Shown piece by piece: positions 52,090 to 63,705 of a stretch of DNA of 64,000 nt; position 1 is the first letter of the stretch, and each line of letters begins with the position of its first letter. The position numbers were made by a program, and so were the translations under genes. Origin of the DNA: Symbiodinium natans (lineage: Eukaryota > Sar > Dinophyceae > Suessiales > Symbiodiniaceae); assembly GCA_905221605.1 (NCBI GenBank), contig CAJNDS010000358.1, positions 1-64,000 on the forward strand, given 5' to 3'. The notes beneath the pieces were generated by a model. The model made no database searches, was not told the DNA's origin, and was given only the letters and a program-made list of their open reading frames with translations.

Positions 52090-53350
52090 GCACGCCATCG
52101 CCAGAGTAACGGCCCACTGTGTGGCAGTTCGGGATCGTCTTGCTTCCGGAAGAGTGACCCTGAAACAGCGCAGGGCCGGCAGTGGCCCACAGCGCCAATG
52201 TTATGGGGGAGTTATGGTTCGTGTTGACTGCTCCAAGGCCTTCGACACGGTCGATAGGCAGGTCCTTAAATCGGAGCTGTGCAGCGCAGGAGTCCACCCT
52301 GAGGACGTTGACTTCATAATGCGCATGCACACGGCCATCTCCTATCACCCTGTGCCCAAGGATCCCCGCCGCGCGGTTCACAGCACACGGGGTGTTAGGC
52401 AAGGCTGCGCTTTAGCTCCATCTTTATGGTCGCTCATCACCATTGCCTTACTGCGTGCCCTCGCGGAGAAATGCGGCACCCAATGGGTCACCGACCTTGT
52501 CACTATGTATGCGGACGATCTCCTGGAAACCTGGGAGGTGTACGCCAGAAAGGACCTGGATCTGCTCATGCAGGCTGTCAGTCAGAGCTTTCAGCTGCTG
52601 GAAGCGCTCGGACTGCAAGTCCAGCCATAGAAGACCAAAGTGGTCCTCGCGCTTAGGGGAAGGCAAGCGCGCCTTTGGATACGTCGACACACCTTGGACA
52701 CCCCCGATGGCAGAGTCCTTCTTATCCCGGCCCCCAACGGGAAGCCGCACCATCTGCCAATTGTGTCCTCCATCAAGTACCTGGGGGTAGTTCTCAGTTA
52801 TGGCGACTTTGAGGGCGCCACGCTGACACATCGCCTGTCCTGCGCAGAAGCAAATCGCTCTCGTATTCTCCGTATCCTTCACTCCCGATCGGTTAGCTTG
52901 CGGCGTAGAGTTCAGCTGTGGCGGGCGTGCGTCTTCTCCTCAGCCGTGTATGGCCTGCACGTTGTTGGCCTTCGGCCCAAGCATCTCCGCAGGCTGACCG
53001 TTGCTCTGGTCAGACACCTTCGGGCAATCGCTGGCAGTTTCGCGCACATCCACCACGAAGCTAGTAGAGCTCTCCTTGACAGACTCGGCGTGGCGGACCC
53101 CCTGGAGGCGATCCGGCAGAGGAACCAAACTCTAGTCGAATCTAGCTGGAGTACCAAAGACCCGCAGGTCTCTCATCCCAGGGTTCTAGGTCGACTCCGA
53201 GTGGTAAATGAAGCCCTGCGACTCTCAAGTTCGCTTCGGGCCCAAACTGAGGCTGTTCAAGGCGAGCTCGTCGATCAGGTGCTGCCCTCTCCGCCACGAT
53301 CTCGAGAGGGAGCTCTGGGGTCAGCTGGTACACAGCTCGGGCGGGCTTAA
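52043..53350 (+). pseudogene. LINE-2 RT palm and thumb, interrupted by TAG
   Basis: Contains VRVDCSKAFDTVD, HSTRGVRQGCALAPSLW and VTMYADDLLE (YADD catalytic pair). A single in-frame TAG (52628-52630) falls between GLQVQP and KTKVVLALRG; the same frame then continues to 53350 with the thumb region (SIKYLGVVLSYG). Near 53300 the frame moves to that of the following finger segment. Confidence 0.8.
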
Positions 53351-54009
53351 GGAAGCTCTCTTCCACTGCTGGCATTGCGACCTGTGCTTCGCAGAATTGG
53401 CTGCCTTGAAGCGTCATTTGCAAGATGCCCATGATGCTCACACCCTGCCGGTATCCTCGGAAACGGGTTTTCGGGAACATAGTGCGGGAGGGATGCCGGT
53501 CTGTGCACATTGTCAAGCGGATCTGGTGTCGTGGAATAATTTCAAGCGCCACCACCGCTACAGACACTGTCCAGTGCTGTGGCTGCGGACCCAACAGTCT
53601 CAAGATGTCTCCCCTCCTCAGGACGATCCTCCCCCCGTCCCTCCAGTCCCGATGGAGTCATCCACTCTTTCTGCTCCTCAGGCTTGGATTCCTCTCGCAG
53701 ACTGGCCACAGCTCCGCGACGCCCCCATGAGTCAATGGCTTGAGATCTTCCGAATTCCCTCGGCAGCTCAGATCTTACGTGAGGGCTGTGCCCAATGTGG
53801 GCAATGGCTGGTCAGTATAAAAAGCATCAAACTTCACTATAAGCACGTGCACCCAGACATTTACGCCGCGTGGGCCAAACCGGCTGCTGCTGATTGTAGG
53901 AGATTTGGACGGGTGCTCTCGCCGTGCCCGCACTGTCACCAGTCGATCACACGCACTGATATTCACTGTAGCACTTGTCCGGCTCTGTGGCAGGCGAGAC
54001 TAGTTAGCT
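53305..54009 (+). pseudogene. LINE-2 C-terminal zinc-finger segment
   Basis: The frame overlaps the RT frame and gives a series of Cys/His fingers: CDLCFAELAALKRHLQDAH, CAHCQADLVSWNNFKRHH, CAQCGQWLVSIKSIKLHYKH and CPHCHQSITRTDIHCSTC. These are C2H2-like nucleic-acid-binding modules at the end of the RT protein. The open frame runs on to 54344, but beyond 54009 the downstream ORF is the better reading. Confidence 0.65.
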
Positions 54010-54895
54010 ATGTCCGAGGAAGAACTCATCGACCAGGAAATGGCGGAGGTGTTCGGCAAGCGGCCCCATGCAGAAAAGCCGGCGCAGGAACGTCCCCCCA
54101 AATCTCGGATGCCGTGGGGAACGGGCCGCCAATCCAGGGGGAAGGGCACAGGAAAGGGCAACTCAAGCAGCGGAGGCTCTCTTTCGCGCCCCAGAGAGGA
54201 GAACGCAGTCCGCGACAGGGAGGAGATGACGCTCCGGATGGGGGCAACTGCTGCTGCGACACGCCCGCCTGCGCTCGGACCACACGGTCATCGTCACATA
54301 CCGCAACGACGACACCCCGGAATGCCTCCTGCCCGCCCTCCTAGAGAAGGCCGAGACCTGGCGCCGGCTGAAGCTCGAGAAGTCGCCCAACCTCACTCGG
54401 ACACTTCGGCAAACGCTCCTTCTCTACACGCTTCAGGAACTCCGGGAGAGAGCTATGATGCTGGAGACCTCTGCAGCACAGGCGCAGGCAGATCGCACCC
54501 GCTTCACGGAACTGCGCTGGATGACGGCAGAGGGTCATTGGAACCACTTGGTCTACGACCCGAGCGAGGAGATCATGGTGGTGGACCCCCAAAAGCGGCC
54601 TCGACCGAGAGCCGAGGTCCTCAAGGAGCTGGAGCGTCTCATCATCATCTTCAAGACGCCGGAACTGATCCTCAAGTACGACTCCTTTCGCCCTCTCAAG
54701 GGCAAGTTGGAGGGTCCGCTCATGACGTTCCAGCTGGAGCTGTCTCTGCAGAGCCCGGTGGCGCACGAAGCCATGCAGATTTTGAGGGGGTGGTTTGGAC
54801 TGTCCCACATGCTGCTCATGGGCGCCCGCGTCAAGCCGGAGCGAGCAATCCGGCCACATTTGGCACAGGCTCTGCAGCAAGCTCTGTTCGGATGA
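54010..54895 (+). pseudogene. LINE-2 ORF of unknown function (one extra base)
   Basis: ATG at 54010 (MSEEELIDQEMAEVFGKRP), then a Gly/Lys/Arg linker. At the G-run 54240-54244 one extra base shifts the frame; the native sequence continues in the next frame as LLLRHARLRSDHTVIVTY and runs to the stop at 54893-54895 (helical, charged: KSPNLTRTLRQTLLLYTL, EILQLE-type helices). The product is not recognised. The stop overlaps the next ATG as ATGA. Confidence 0.6.
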
Positions 54896-55818
54896 ACGGC
54901 CCCGCCATGGGTGCCGGAGCCCCTGCGGGGCGCTCAGGAGCCCCTGCCTTGGAGGGTCTGCTGACACTCAAACTTCTAAGTCTAAATCCCTTTAGTCTGT
55001 GTTATATGAATGCGGCTGCATTTCTGCTGGCCTTCACACTTCGAGTTTCCTCGCTCGTCACAAGCAGCTCGAGTGGTTTGGGTCTTGTGGTGAATTACTT
55101 GTGTCGGGGTCATAGACGGGTTGTTGATTTACGCCAGTTTATGGCCTGGCAAGCGTTGCTAGTAGGATGGGGCCAGGTTGTAGGAGATCGTGCCTCCCAA
55201 CAAGATTGTGCGGAATTCCTGGGCCATCTACTTAGACGAGGGAGGCCCCCCGCAGCGCAAGGCGAGTGGCAAGCTCGCACCGTCCCTGAAACGGCCCAGC
55301 CGGCGCCGGTGCGGGACTCAGGTCAGGGCATTCTTTACCTTGAACTGCCTGACAGTGCCACAACCCTCCAAGACTGCATAACGCACTGGCATGCACAGCA
55401 TGATCCACTGGTCTGCCCACACGCTCTGGTGAGGGCCACGCCTCTCGTGTACCTCTGCCTGGGCAGGTATCGTGAGCGCAGCGATGGGGAGGGAAATCAC
55501 CGGACGTTGAAGGCCCAACATCGCATTCAGTGTACGCCGCACGCTGAGCTTGTCATTCCTGTGTTCCAGGGGAGCTCAACCTCGATGACGATGAGCAGAT
55601 ACCGCCTGCTGGCGGGTGTGTATCATCTTGGAGACACAGTCAACAGGGGACACTACCGTAGTTTCATGGCGAGCGGGGATTTCGCCTCTGCAACGGCCCC
55701 TCACGGGAGTCCGACCTGGTGGTGTACTGAGGACAGCCAGCCGGCTGCTAGATGCAGCTCAAAGCAGTTGAGAGTTTTGGAGCAGAACTGTTATGTTCTT
55801 TGTCTTCAGCTTTGCTAG
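54892..55818 (+). CDS. USP-like (C19) deubiquitinase domain ORF of LINE-2
   Basis: ATG at 54892 overlaps the preceding stop (ATGA). Residues: Cys box LNPFSLCYMNAAAFLLAF (Cys37), QQDCAEFLGHLL (about 103-114), and His box YRLLAGVYHLGDTV with RGHYRSFM (His254), the three landmarks of ubiquitin-specific proteases. At 308 aa it is a minimal USP without obvious extra domains. Its frame is intact although the rest of the element is damaged. It may remove ubiquitin from element or host proteins; the substrate is unknown. Confidence 0.8.
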   Translation: MNGPAMGAGAPAGRSGAPALEGLLTLKLLSLNPFSLCYMNAAAFLLAFTLRVSSLVTSSSSGLGLVVNYLCRGHRRVVDLRQFMAWQALLVGWGQVVGDRASQQDCAEFLGHLLRRGRPPAAQGEWQARTVPETAQPAPVRDSGQGILYLELPDSATTLQDCITHWHAQHDPLVCPHALVRATPLVYLCLGRYRERSDGEGNHRTLKAQHRIQCTPHAELVIPVFQGSSTSMTMSRYRLLAGVYHLGDTVNRGHYRSFMASGDFASATAPHGSPTWWCTEDSQPAARCSSKQLRVLEQNCYVLCLQLC

Positions 55819-57125
55819 GGTAGGTGGAGTATGCTGCAAAGTCGTCCCTGCCTGCTGGTAGTGTCGCTACGGGGCAGGGTTTGGGACGTACTGCGGGAAT
55901 TTTAATGCGAGTACGGAGATGTCACAGTACAGCCAACTGGGCCGGACTCTTCATCGGGTCTGTCTCCCTTTCCGCGCTAGGTACTCGACAGAGTGCTGCG
56001 ATTTCAAAGTCAAAAGTCCCAATGTCTGTTCTCTACGTCTCCTTCTTCCTGGCTTTCCCCTCTTTTCTCGGCGCTTCTCTTTGCAGGACTGTAGGAAGAT
56101 CGAAAAGAGGGTGATAGAAGCAATGAGAGCAGCTCCTTTGTGCACTTTCTTCCTAGCAGAAACCGTTGAACCACAGCCTGATTGCGCCATAGAACATGCT
56201 ATGGATAACTATCTTAATCTCAGCTACAACAGTCGGATAATCCATCGAAAGATCCCAACCCAAGTTCCATACTGTCCATTTAGGTGCCAAATCCGTGCAT
56301 GTGTATACCGAGCTTGGGTCGGAGTTTCTGCTTGAGAATGGTGCGAGTTGGGGTTCATGAAAAACCAAAGGAGGTTCTTTCCGGCCCCTAGCCATAGCTG
56401 CAACGCGCGCGCCCGACACGTGAAAAACTGAAGGTCCCTCCAGGTACCTTTTCCCTTGAAAGTACAAACCCTCTTGCCTAAACCAAGCACGGACGCACTT
56501 CTTTTTCTCAGTTTTGAGCCAAAGTCCACGAAGTGCGCAAAACTCCAAACGAATTCAGTCGTGAGTTCAAAAGTTCTTCAGAACCAAGTTCCTACTTAGT
56601 GCACACTTACTCAACGTAGCGTATTGGGCAAAAACGATGGCATGACTTCCTAGGGAACCTGCAGCAACAATGTCTCCATACCAAGTGCTCCAGGGGGAAG
56701 CTGCCTGCTCTTTTCTTCTTGCAAACGGACGTTTGCAAGGACTGCACACATGCAGGTAGGAAGTTTCATGTTTGAGTGTCTGCACTTGTGAGTTTTGTGG
56801 AAGAGAGTGACTGCACGTTCGTTTCGTCACGTCTCGTATCGTTAGTTTGTGTTTTGTTCTTGCAGAAGCTGAGCAGTGACAGTTTGGGAATGTGGGTCAT
56901 GTTTCACACAGTTTGGAGCCTAATAGCTGAGACCGCGCTTGCTTTGGCTTAAGGAAAAGAAAGCGAGTGCTTGCGATTCTGCGAAGCCGAGTTCGCTCGG
57001 CTATTCGCAGCGGAACTCGTCTCTTGTGGAACTTCGCTCAAGAAAGCGCCAATGCACAAGCATTGCCACTAGGCTGTACGCAAAGCTGTGGACTCGGAGT
57101 GCGGCTGCGATTGGAATGCAATGGA
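55819..57125. other. Non-coding flank of LINE-2
   Basis: No gene supported. Contains a strong hairpin at 56979-57010. Confidence 0.5.
56979..57010 (+). other. Hairpin with UUCG tetraloop
   Basis: CTGCGAA-GCCGAG, loop TTCG, CTCGGC, bulge TA, TTCGCAG: a 13-bp stem with one 2-base bulge and the very stable UUCG loop if transcribed on the plus strand. No known RNA family recognised. Confidence 0.6.
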
Positions 57126-57129
57126 AATA

Positions 57130-57480
<351 letters not shown>

Positions 57481-57507
57481 GTCGTCGTCGTTGTCATCGT
57501 CGTAGCA

Positions 57508-57730
<223 letters not shown>

Positions 57731-57734
57731 TTGA

Positions 57735-59600
57735 GCGAGCGGGCTCTGCTCATAGCGGGCGACGCCATGCCCTTGGCTTGCCCCGCCTGTGAGACGTGCC
57801 GTGCCGTGGCCAGCTCCGCCCTTCGGACGTGCCTTGACCATTAGCTAAAAGCCCATTGAAACGCGCCAGCTCCGTCCTATGAACCCGCCTAGCCAAGGAC
57901 TAAACAAGCCAAACAAGACCAAGCCGAAAACTACCAACACACAAGCAACAAGACCCAACACGTACTTAGGCGTTGGGGGGGGATTGCACTGCGATAATCG
58001 CAGCTACCTACCTCATCCCTTTGAAGAGCAATGGACGAACCTAAAGCTCCTAGGCCCAGGCTGCTACCTCTGCCACGAACGTACGATAACAAGAAAAGAA
58101 CACAAGGCAAGCGCATCCTTGGAATCAGACTTGCCGATGCCTCAGAGAAGGGAAAGGAAATGCCTACAAGGAATAGAGTTTAGAAACATCAGGCTCGCAA
58201 ATCGGCTTCAAATGATAACTGCGACTGCCTAAGGCCCAGCTCAGACTCACTCGCTTTTGACGGTCTCCGTCACCCTAAATGTGAGTCATCGCGTCCGATA
58301 CTCACGCACTGGTGCCGGTGGGCCGTACCCGGATGGGCCGACACCCTGAGTTCCCGTCTAGTGGCGTCCCACACTAGGTAACTCACGACAACCAGCGGAG
58401 GGCCGTAAGACGTTCAGCCAGTAAAGGCCGTGTGTCCTTGGATGCTCGCAACTGTGTTGCGGCAGCGGCATATCGCTCATCAGAAAGTCTGTGCCCAGCC
58501 GTGTCGTGGAGCCGTACCATAGTGCAGAAACTGCTCGCGAGTCCCGGCTCTCGCACCCCGCCGCAAGACGAGGCGTTGGTGACATGTTGAGGCCAGCATC
58601 ACCCTCAAGCAGCCCTGCGCATGTAGCTGGTCGTACTTCAGAACTGTGGTTGCAGTGTCCCAACCTGCACCTTGTCCTGTAGACAAGACCGGCCCGGCGC
58701 CCCGTCTGGGGCCACAAGGGCACCCCATGTGCATCGAAAGACATCAGGGTGCTCAGCGGGGCCAGCATTGGGAGGATTACGTCGTGCTGAAGGCCGTTGG
58801 GTAGCTTTGTGTTTGGCAGCTGTGTTGCAAGTCCGTACAACCTTATCGGAGACTTCTCATCCTCACCAACGTTTGACGTTTTCCCCGGAGCAAGCAGCAT
58901 GTCAGCTGCGCTGCAATCCCTTTCAACAGTATCCAAAGCAATACGTGACTGGGCTGTAGCTCGAACTGGGGGGGGGAGGGGGGGGGGGAGGGGGCGTGTC
59001 GTGGCCAGTCACGTACTTGTCTGCGAAGCGGCTTTTGAGCATGAGTGTCTCGGAGAAGAAGCTGCCACTTCGCATAAACTGCACAGAAAAGGATTGCAGT
59101 GATCTCTGAGTGCATCATCCCGGGGAAGCTGCTCGAAGCACAAAAACAGGCCTCAGCACTGATACTTCTTGCGTAGCAACCAGGCTCTGAAGTCGACCAA
59201 TGTTGCGCTGCTCCAAGGATGTCTGTGTGCTGCAGAACCTTTTGTAAATGGAAAAGTGTAGGCAGGAGAAATGTACTGAGGCGCGTTCGGCTCGCCATCC
59301 GCTTGTTTTTCCCCTCCCGAAACATAGATAATGAAGTCACTAAAGAGGGTACTCCTTCCACCTCGCGGAGCAGTGGAAACCCTACCGCTTACCTCTGCAA
59401 ACTCGTTGTTGTTGGTGTGCGTGAGGCCCGGGAATTGGGACCCGGCGGTTCACAGCAGAGTCGACTCGTAGCTCCAATGGCAAAATGGCTCAGGCAAAGG
59501 CAGAATCCTTAAGCTTCTGCGAAGGCAGGGCCTGTTGCTGAGCTCTAGAGACTCTAGTGCGTTCGGCCTGGAGGCTGGTTGACTTCCCAACTGCTGTGAA
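57735..59600. other. Unassigned stretch with one G-run and one doubtful ORF
   Basis: A 192-codon minus-strand frame (58358-58936) has no recognisable domain and may be chance. A G-rich run (GGGGGGGAGGGGGGGGGGGA, 58970-58993) could form a G-quadruplex. Nothing else supported. Confidence 0.35.
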
Positions 59601-59614
59601 CCGCGCGGCTACTG

Positions 59615-59630
59615 GTACTACTAGTACTAG

Positions 59631-59692
<62 letters not shown>

Positions 59693-59713
59693 TTACTATT
59701 ACTACTCCTACTC

Positions 59714-59772
<59 letters not shown>

Positions 59773-59855
59773 GCTACTGCTACTGCTACTGCCACTGCTA
59801 CTGCTACAGCTACTGCTACTGCTACTGATACTGCTACTACTACTGCTACGACGAC
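59615..59855. repeat. (ACT/TAC)n microsatellite
   Basis: TACTACTAC units with GCTACT variants towards the right, ending in ACGACGACG. Confidence 0.95.
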
Positions 59856-59861
59856 GACGTG

Positions 59862-60075
59862 TGAGGAGGAAGAGGAAGAGGAAGAGGAAGAGGAAGAGGA
59901 AGAGGAAGAGGAAGAGGAAGAGGAAGAGGAAGAGGAAGAGGAAGAGGAAGAGGAAGAGGAAGAGGACGAGGAAGAGGAAGAGGAAGAGGAAGAGGAAGAG
60001 GAAGAGGAAGAGGAAGAGGAAGAGGAAGAGGAAGAGGAAGAGGAAGAGGAAGAGGAAGAGGAAGAGGAAGAGGAA

Positions 60076-60110
<35 letters not shown>

Positions 60111-60437
60111 AGAGGAAGAGGAAGAGGAAGAGGAAGAGGAAGAGGAAGGGCAAAGGGAAGGGGCAAAGGGAAGGGGAAGGGGAAGGGGAAGGGGAAGGGG
60201 AAGGGAAGGGGAAGGGGAAGGGGAAGGGGAAGGGGAAAGGGGAGGGGAAGGGAAGGGGAAGGGGAAGGGGAAGGGAAGGGAAGCGGAGGGGGAAGGGGGG
60301 AAGGGGAAGGGGGGAAGGGGAAGGGGGAGGGGGAAGAAGGGGGGGGAAGAAGGAGGGGGGAAGAAGGGGGGGAAGAAAGGGGGGGAGGAGGGGGGGAGAA
60401 GGGGGGAGAAGAGGAAGAGGAAGAGGAAGGATAACAT
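59862..60437. repeat. ~570-bp homopurine tract: (GAGGAA)n then (GGGGAA)n
   Basis: From GAGGAGGAAGAGG to AGAGGAAGGA the plus strand is almost purely A and G: GAGGAA units (59862-60150, a few GAGGAC), then GGGGAAGG and GGGGGGAAGAAGG variants to about 60430. It encodes only low-complexity ORFs in all frames. Confidence 0.97.
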
Positions 60438-60439
60438 CG

Positions 60440-61600
60440 GAATACAGCAGAAGAAGAAAAGAAAGCGAGAAAGTTGTGTCGTGAATGCATTCGGCATAGT
60501 TGCCAATTGTCGCCAAGCGTGGATGTATTGAAGATGGAAATTCGGTTCATGGTTTTGATAAGACTTGACTTTATCAGTTGTGTGCAATGCCATTTCGACC
60601 GGTCAGTGACTTTTTGTTTGGGGTAGATCTCCAAAAACTGCGTTTGCAAGTTCGCAGCTTTGCCGGACTCAGTGAAGGTGTGATTTTTGGCAAGCTTCCT
60701 TGTTTTGCAAACGATTCCTTTGGCCCAAGGGTGGTACCACATGGCCTTTCATGTCTTTGCGATAAGCATACGCAAGGGCAGGATAACCATGTCCAAGGAT
60801 CCTGTCAAATTCTGAGTATTGCGCAGACTTGTCTGTTGTACATGTTTGCTTCTACTATATATATATATATAGATAGGTACATATCATAACACATACAACA
60901 AATTTGCACCAGCTGACATGGTCGATGGCAGAGTGAGCGAGGATGTCGGTTCCAGCACTGGCGCAGCTGAAGAATGCGGATGGGTATGAAGATGTGGTGA
61001 TCGGCCCAGTCTGCTGCTTCACGAGTTGACTGCGTGTCGAGCAGCACCCACACGTCTCCAAACCCTGGCTGTCGGTTTCATCTTCCTTTGCAGGCAGCAA
61101 GGGTGAAGCCTTCTGCAGAAGCTGCATGGGACAGACACGCTATGAGATTGTTCATGCTTCAAGCATCAATGCTAGCCACGTGTTCAAGCAATTTGTTGCC
61201 AGAGTGTTTTGTTGCAGGACATTCCCAGCGGCAGTTTGGTGGAGTTGGTTGAGGCCTGGCAGCCTTCAGCATGTACTTTGCATGCAGCTTACGATGCACA
61301 CGCACACGACGATTTCATAACAAAAGGGAGCCTCCATGAGAGATATAAAGTGATAGAGTTGTTCGAGACCTTTAAAGTGCACAGCTGCTGAATTTCTGCA
61401 CTTTTCTTTTGTAACTGATGCCCCGCCGCCGAAGTGGTGCAGGAATGGGTGGAATGCGAGTTTGGCAAGCTGAAAGGCGGGAACGCTGCCAGAATTTAGG
61501 GATCCTGAATATGATTTTAAGGTATAGTCGTTAGTTAAGAGAGTGCTCGTTGCTGTCATATATGGGTTATAGCGTGTAGGTTTAGGGCGCAGGGGGTGCT
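60440..61600. other. No gene supported
   Basis: Only short frames. A small (TA)n stretch lies at 60857-60871. Confidence 0.4.
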
Positions 61601-62205
61601 TTGTGAACCCTCACCCTGACCCTTACACCCTGAACCCTGAACCCTAAACCCTAAACTCTAAACGCGAACCCCAAACCCTAAACCCTAAACACCAAACCCC
61701 AAACCCTAAACCCTAAACCCTAAACTCTAAACGCGAAACCTTCACCCCTAAACCCTAAACCCTAACCCTATAAACCCTAAACCCTAAACCCTGAGCCCTA
61801 AACCCTAAACCCCAAACCCTAAACCCCAAACCCTAAACCCTAGACCCTAAACCCTAAGCCCTAAACCCTAAACCCCAAACCCTAAACCCCAAACCCTAAA
61901 CCCTAGACCCCAAACCCTAAGCCCTAAGCACTAAACCCTAAACCCTAAACCCTAAACCCTAAACCCTAAACCCTAAACCCTAAACCCTAAACCCCAAGCC
62001 GTAAGCCCTAAGCCCTAAGCCCTAAGCACTAAGCCCTAAGCCCTAAGCCCTAAACCCTAAACCCTAAACCCTAAACCCCAAGCCGTAAGCCCTAAGCCCT
62101 AAGCCCTAAGCACTAAACCCTAAACCCTAAACCCTAAACCCTAAACCCTAAACCCTAAACCCTAAACCCTAAACCCTAAACCCTAAACCCTAAACCCTAA
62201 ACCCT
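61600..62205. repeat. (CCCTAAA)n telomere-type array
   Basis: About 600 bp of CCCTAAA with blocks of variants (CCCCAAA, CCCTAAG, CACTAAG). The last 100 bp is nearly pure. It is the C-strand of a TTTAGGG telomere repeat, here inside the sequence. Confidence 0.95.
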
Positions 62206-62260
62206 TCGAGGGCCCGGCCTCGACTCAGGATTCATCAAAGGAAAGAACTTGCCAGCGGTG

Positions 62261-62292
62261 GCCTCCAGCAGCCCAGGTGACTTGCTGGAGGC
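62261..62292. other. 10-bp hairpin between the two telomere-type arrays
   Basis: GCCTCCAGCA and TGCTGGAGGC are perfectly complementary around a 12-base loop. A smaller one, CGAGG...CCTCG, lies just left of it at about 62208-62224. Confidence 0.7.
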
Positions 62293-62303
62293 AAGCCATA
62301 GGG

Positions 62304-62460
62304 TTTAGGGCGTGTAGGGGTTGAGGGGTTTAAGGTTTGGGGGTTTAGGGGTTTAGGGGTTGAGGGGTTGAGGGGTTGAGGGGTTTAAGGTTTAGGGGTT
62401 TAGGGGTTTAGGGGTTTAGGGGTTTAGGGGTTTAGGGTTCAGGGTTTGGGGTTTAGGGCT
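62304..62460. repeat. (TTTAGGG)n array in the opposite orientation
   Basis: TTTAGGGG, TTGAGGGG and GTTTAGGG variants. It lies about 100 bp after the CCCTAAA array and is inverted relative to it. Confidence 0.95.
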
Positions 62461-62469
62461 AGCCGGAGA

Positions 62470-63000
62470 TGTCATTCTTTTTGGGCACCGTGGATAGTTC
62501 GACATGGTCACATGTTTGCATCTTAGTGGCTTCGTGCGTGCGAGGTGCGGGATAGCTACGCAGGCGAGGTCCCTTGAAGCGAACCCAGAGAGCCCAATTC
62601 TCCTCAATTAAGGAATATGTCTTAGAATATACAAGAATCTGAATATGATTTTAAGGCATCGTCCTGAATTAAGGGGTCTTGGGCTCTTTGGGAATCTGTC
62701 GGCTGACTTTGCAGCATGTTTTTTTTTTTGCGTTTTTGCAACGGGAGGCAACACGGAGACCTGCATGCGCCGGCATTGCGAGCAGGATGCCTCCAAAGGT
62801 CCACACTCGGTAGTTTAGGGCGATCTGCACACACTCCTTCGGCTCGAGTTGACACGTTGGATGTGGGCTGCAATGCGCATAAGCTGCGCGATTCTGCAGG
62901 CAACGTGGTCTGCTTCGTCCCCAATGGCCCAAAGGCCGTGAAGCTTGTGGAAAGGTGGGTGGAGTGCAGGCTCGGCCCATCCACAAGTGGAAGTTCTTCA
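62470..63000. other. Unassigned DNA between telomere-type arrays
   Basis: A short plus-strand frame near 62850-63000 (LRDSAGNVVCFVPNGPKAVK) could be an exon; evidence is weak. Confidence 0.25.
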
Positions 63001-63007
63001 ACTAGTG

Positions 63008-63115
63008 AACCCTAAACCCTACGCCCGAAACCCTTAAGCCGAAACCCTGAAACCCTGAAACCCTGAAACCCTGAAACCCTAAACCCTAAACCCTAAACCC
63101 TAAACCCTGAACCCT
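63008..63115. repeat. (CCCTAAA/CCCTGAAA)n short array
   Basis: CCCTGAAA units followed by CCCTAAA units. Confidence 0.9.
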
Positions 63116-63374
63116 TGGTGTCTTCCCACAGCAGGTCTTGAACCCACAGTGCTCAGGTGGCGCGGTCACAAGAACTTCGTCAAAGCAAGGCATGTTCAGC
63201 CAGCTCCTGCTGGGACCGCGCTCGACAGTGTGCCTTGGCCATGAGAAGCTCTTGGGGACTCTTGGGGGTTTGGGGTTCGGGTTATACCTTAACCTTGAAC
63301 TTCAACCCAAACCATAAACGGTTTAATCTACAAGGCTTTCTAAATTCGGCACCCTGCACCCAAGTAGTCCCTTC

Positions 63375-63705
63375 CCCCTAATATTAAACTTCCCCCCCTT
63401 ACCCCCTAATACTTCATACCCCCCCAAAGAAACTATAATAAAAAAGGGGGTGTTTAGTACTAAACACTTCTGCAGTGTGGAGCACAGGGTTTTCTCCCAA
63501 ACGTGGTTTTCCCTGTGGCCCTGTGCTCGACATTTGTGGTAAACCATAAGGGGCACTTAATTTTGAAAACTAGAAGGGGTATTCAATATCAAAAACTATA
63601 GGGGGTATTAAGATTAATAATAGGGGGTATTTAATATTAAAAACTAGAGGGGGTATTTAAGATTAAAAACTATAGGAGGTATTAAGATTAATATTCGGGG
63701 GAGGG
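63375..63705. repeat. AT-rich repeat with GGGGGTATT units and internal hairpin
   Basis: The right half has repeated AACTATAGGGGGTATTAAGA-type units (63585-63700). The left half has inverted, decayed counterparts (CCTAATATTAAACTTCCCCC, TTACCCCCTAATAC). In the middle GAGCACAGGG (about 63480) pairs with CCCTGTGCTC (about 63520). It may be a small foldback element. Confidence 0.6.

Larger units (their letters stand above)
48925..55900 (+). mobile_element. Second LINE, decayed, with C2H2 fingers and USP-like ORF
   Basis: It carries APE endonuclease, RT, a finger-rich segment, an unknown conserved ORF and a ubiquitin-specific-protease-like ORF in this order. Lesions: a frameshift near 52040, TAG at 52628-52630, a frame change near 53300 and one extra G near 54241. 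The 5' end abuts a CATA microsatellite; no poly(A) or clear 3' end is seen after 55818, so the right boundary is uncertain. Confidence 0.75.

Noticed and set aside
54341-54967. Minus-strand 208-aa ORF opposite the LINE-2 unknown ORF
   Set aside because: The plus-strand frame continues a protein with conserved context and ends at the ATGA overlap; the minus frame is its shadow.
59490-60742. 300-aa Glu-, Arg-, Ser- or Pro-rich ORFs on both strands
   Set aside because: Products of the purine tract; every frame is open because the tract lacks stop codons.
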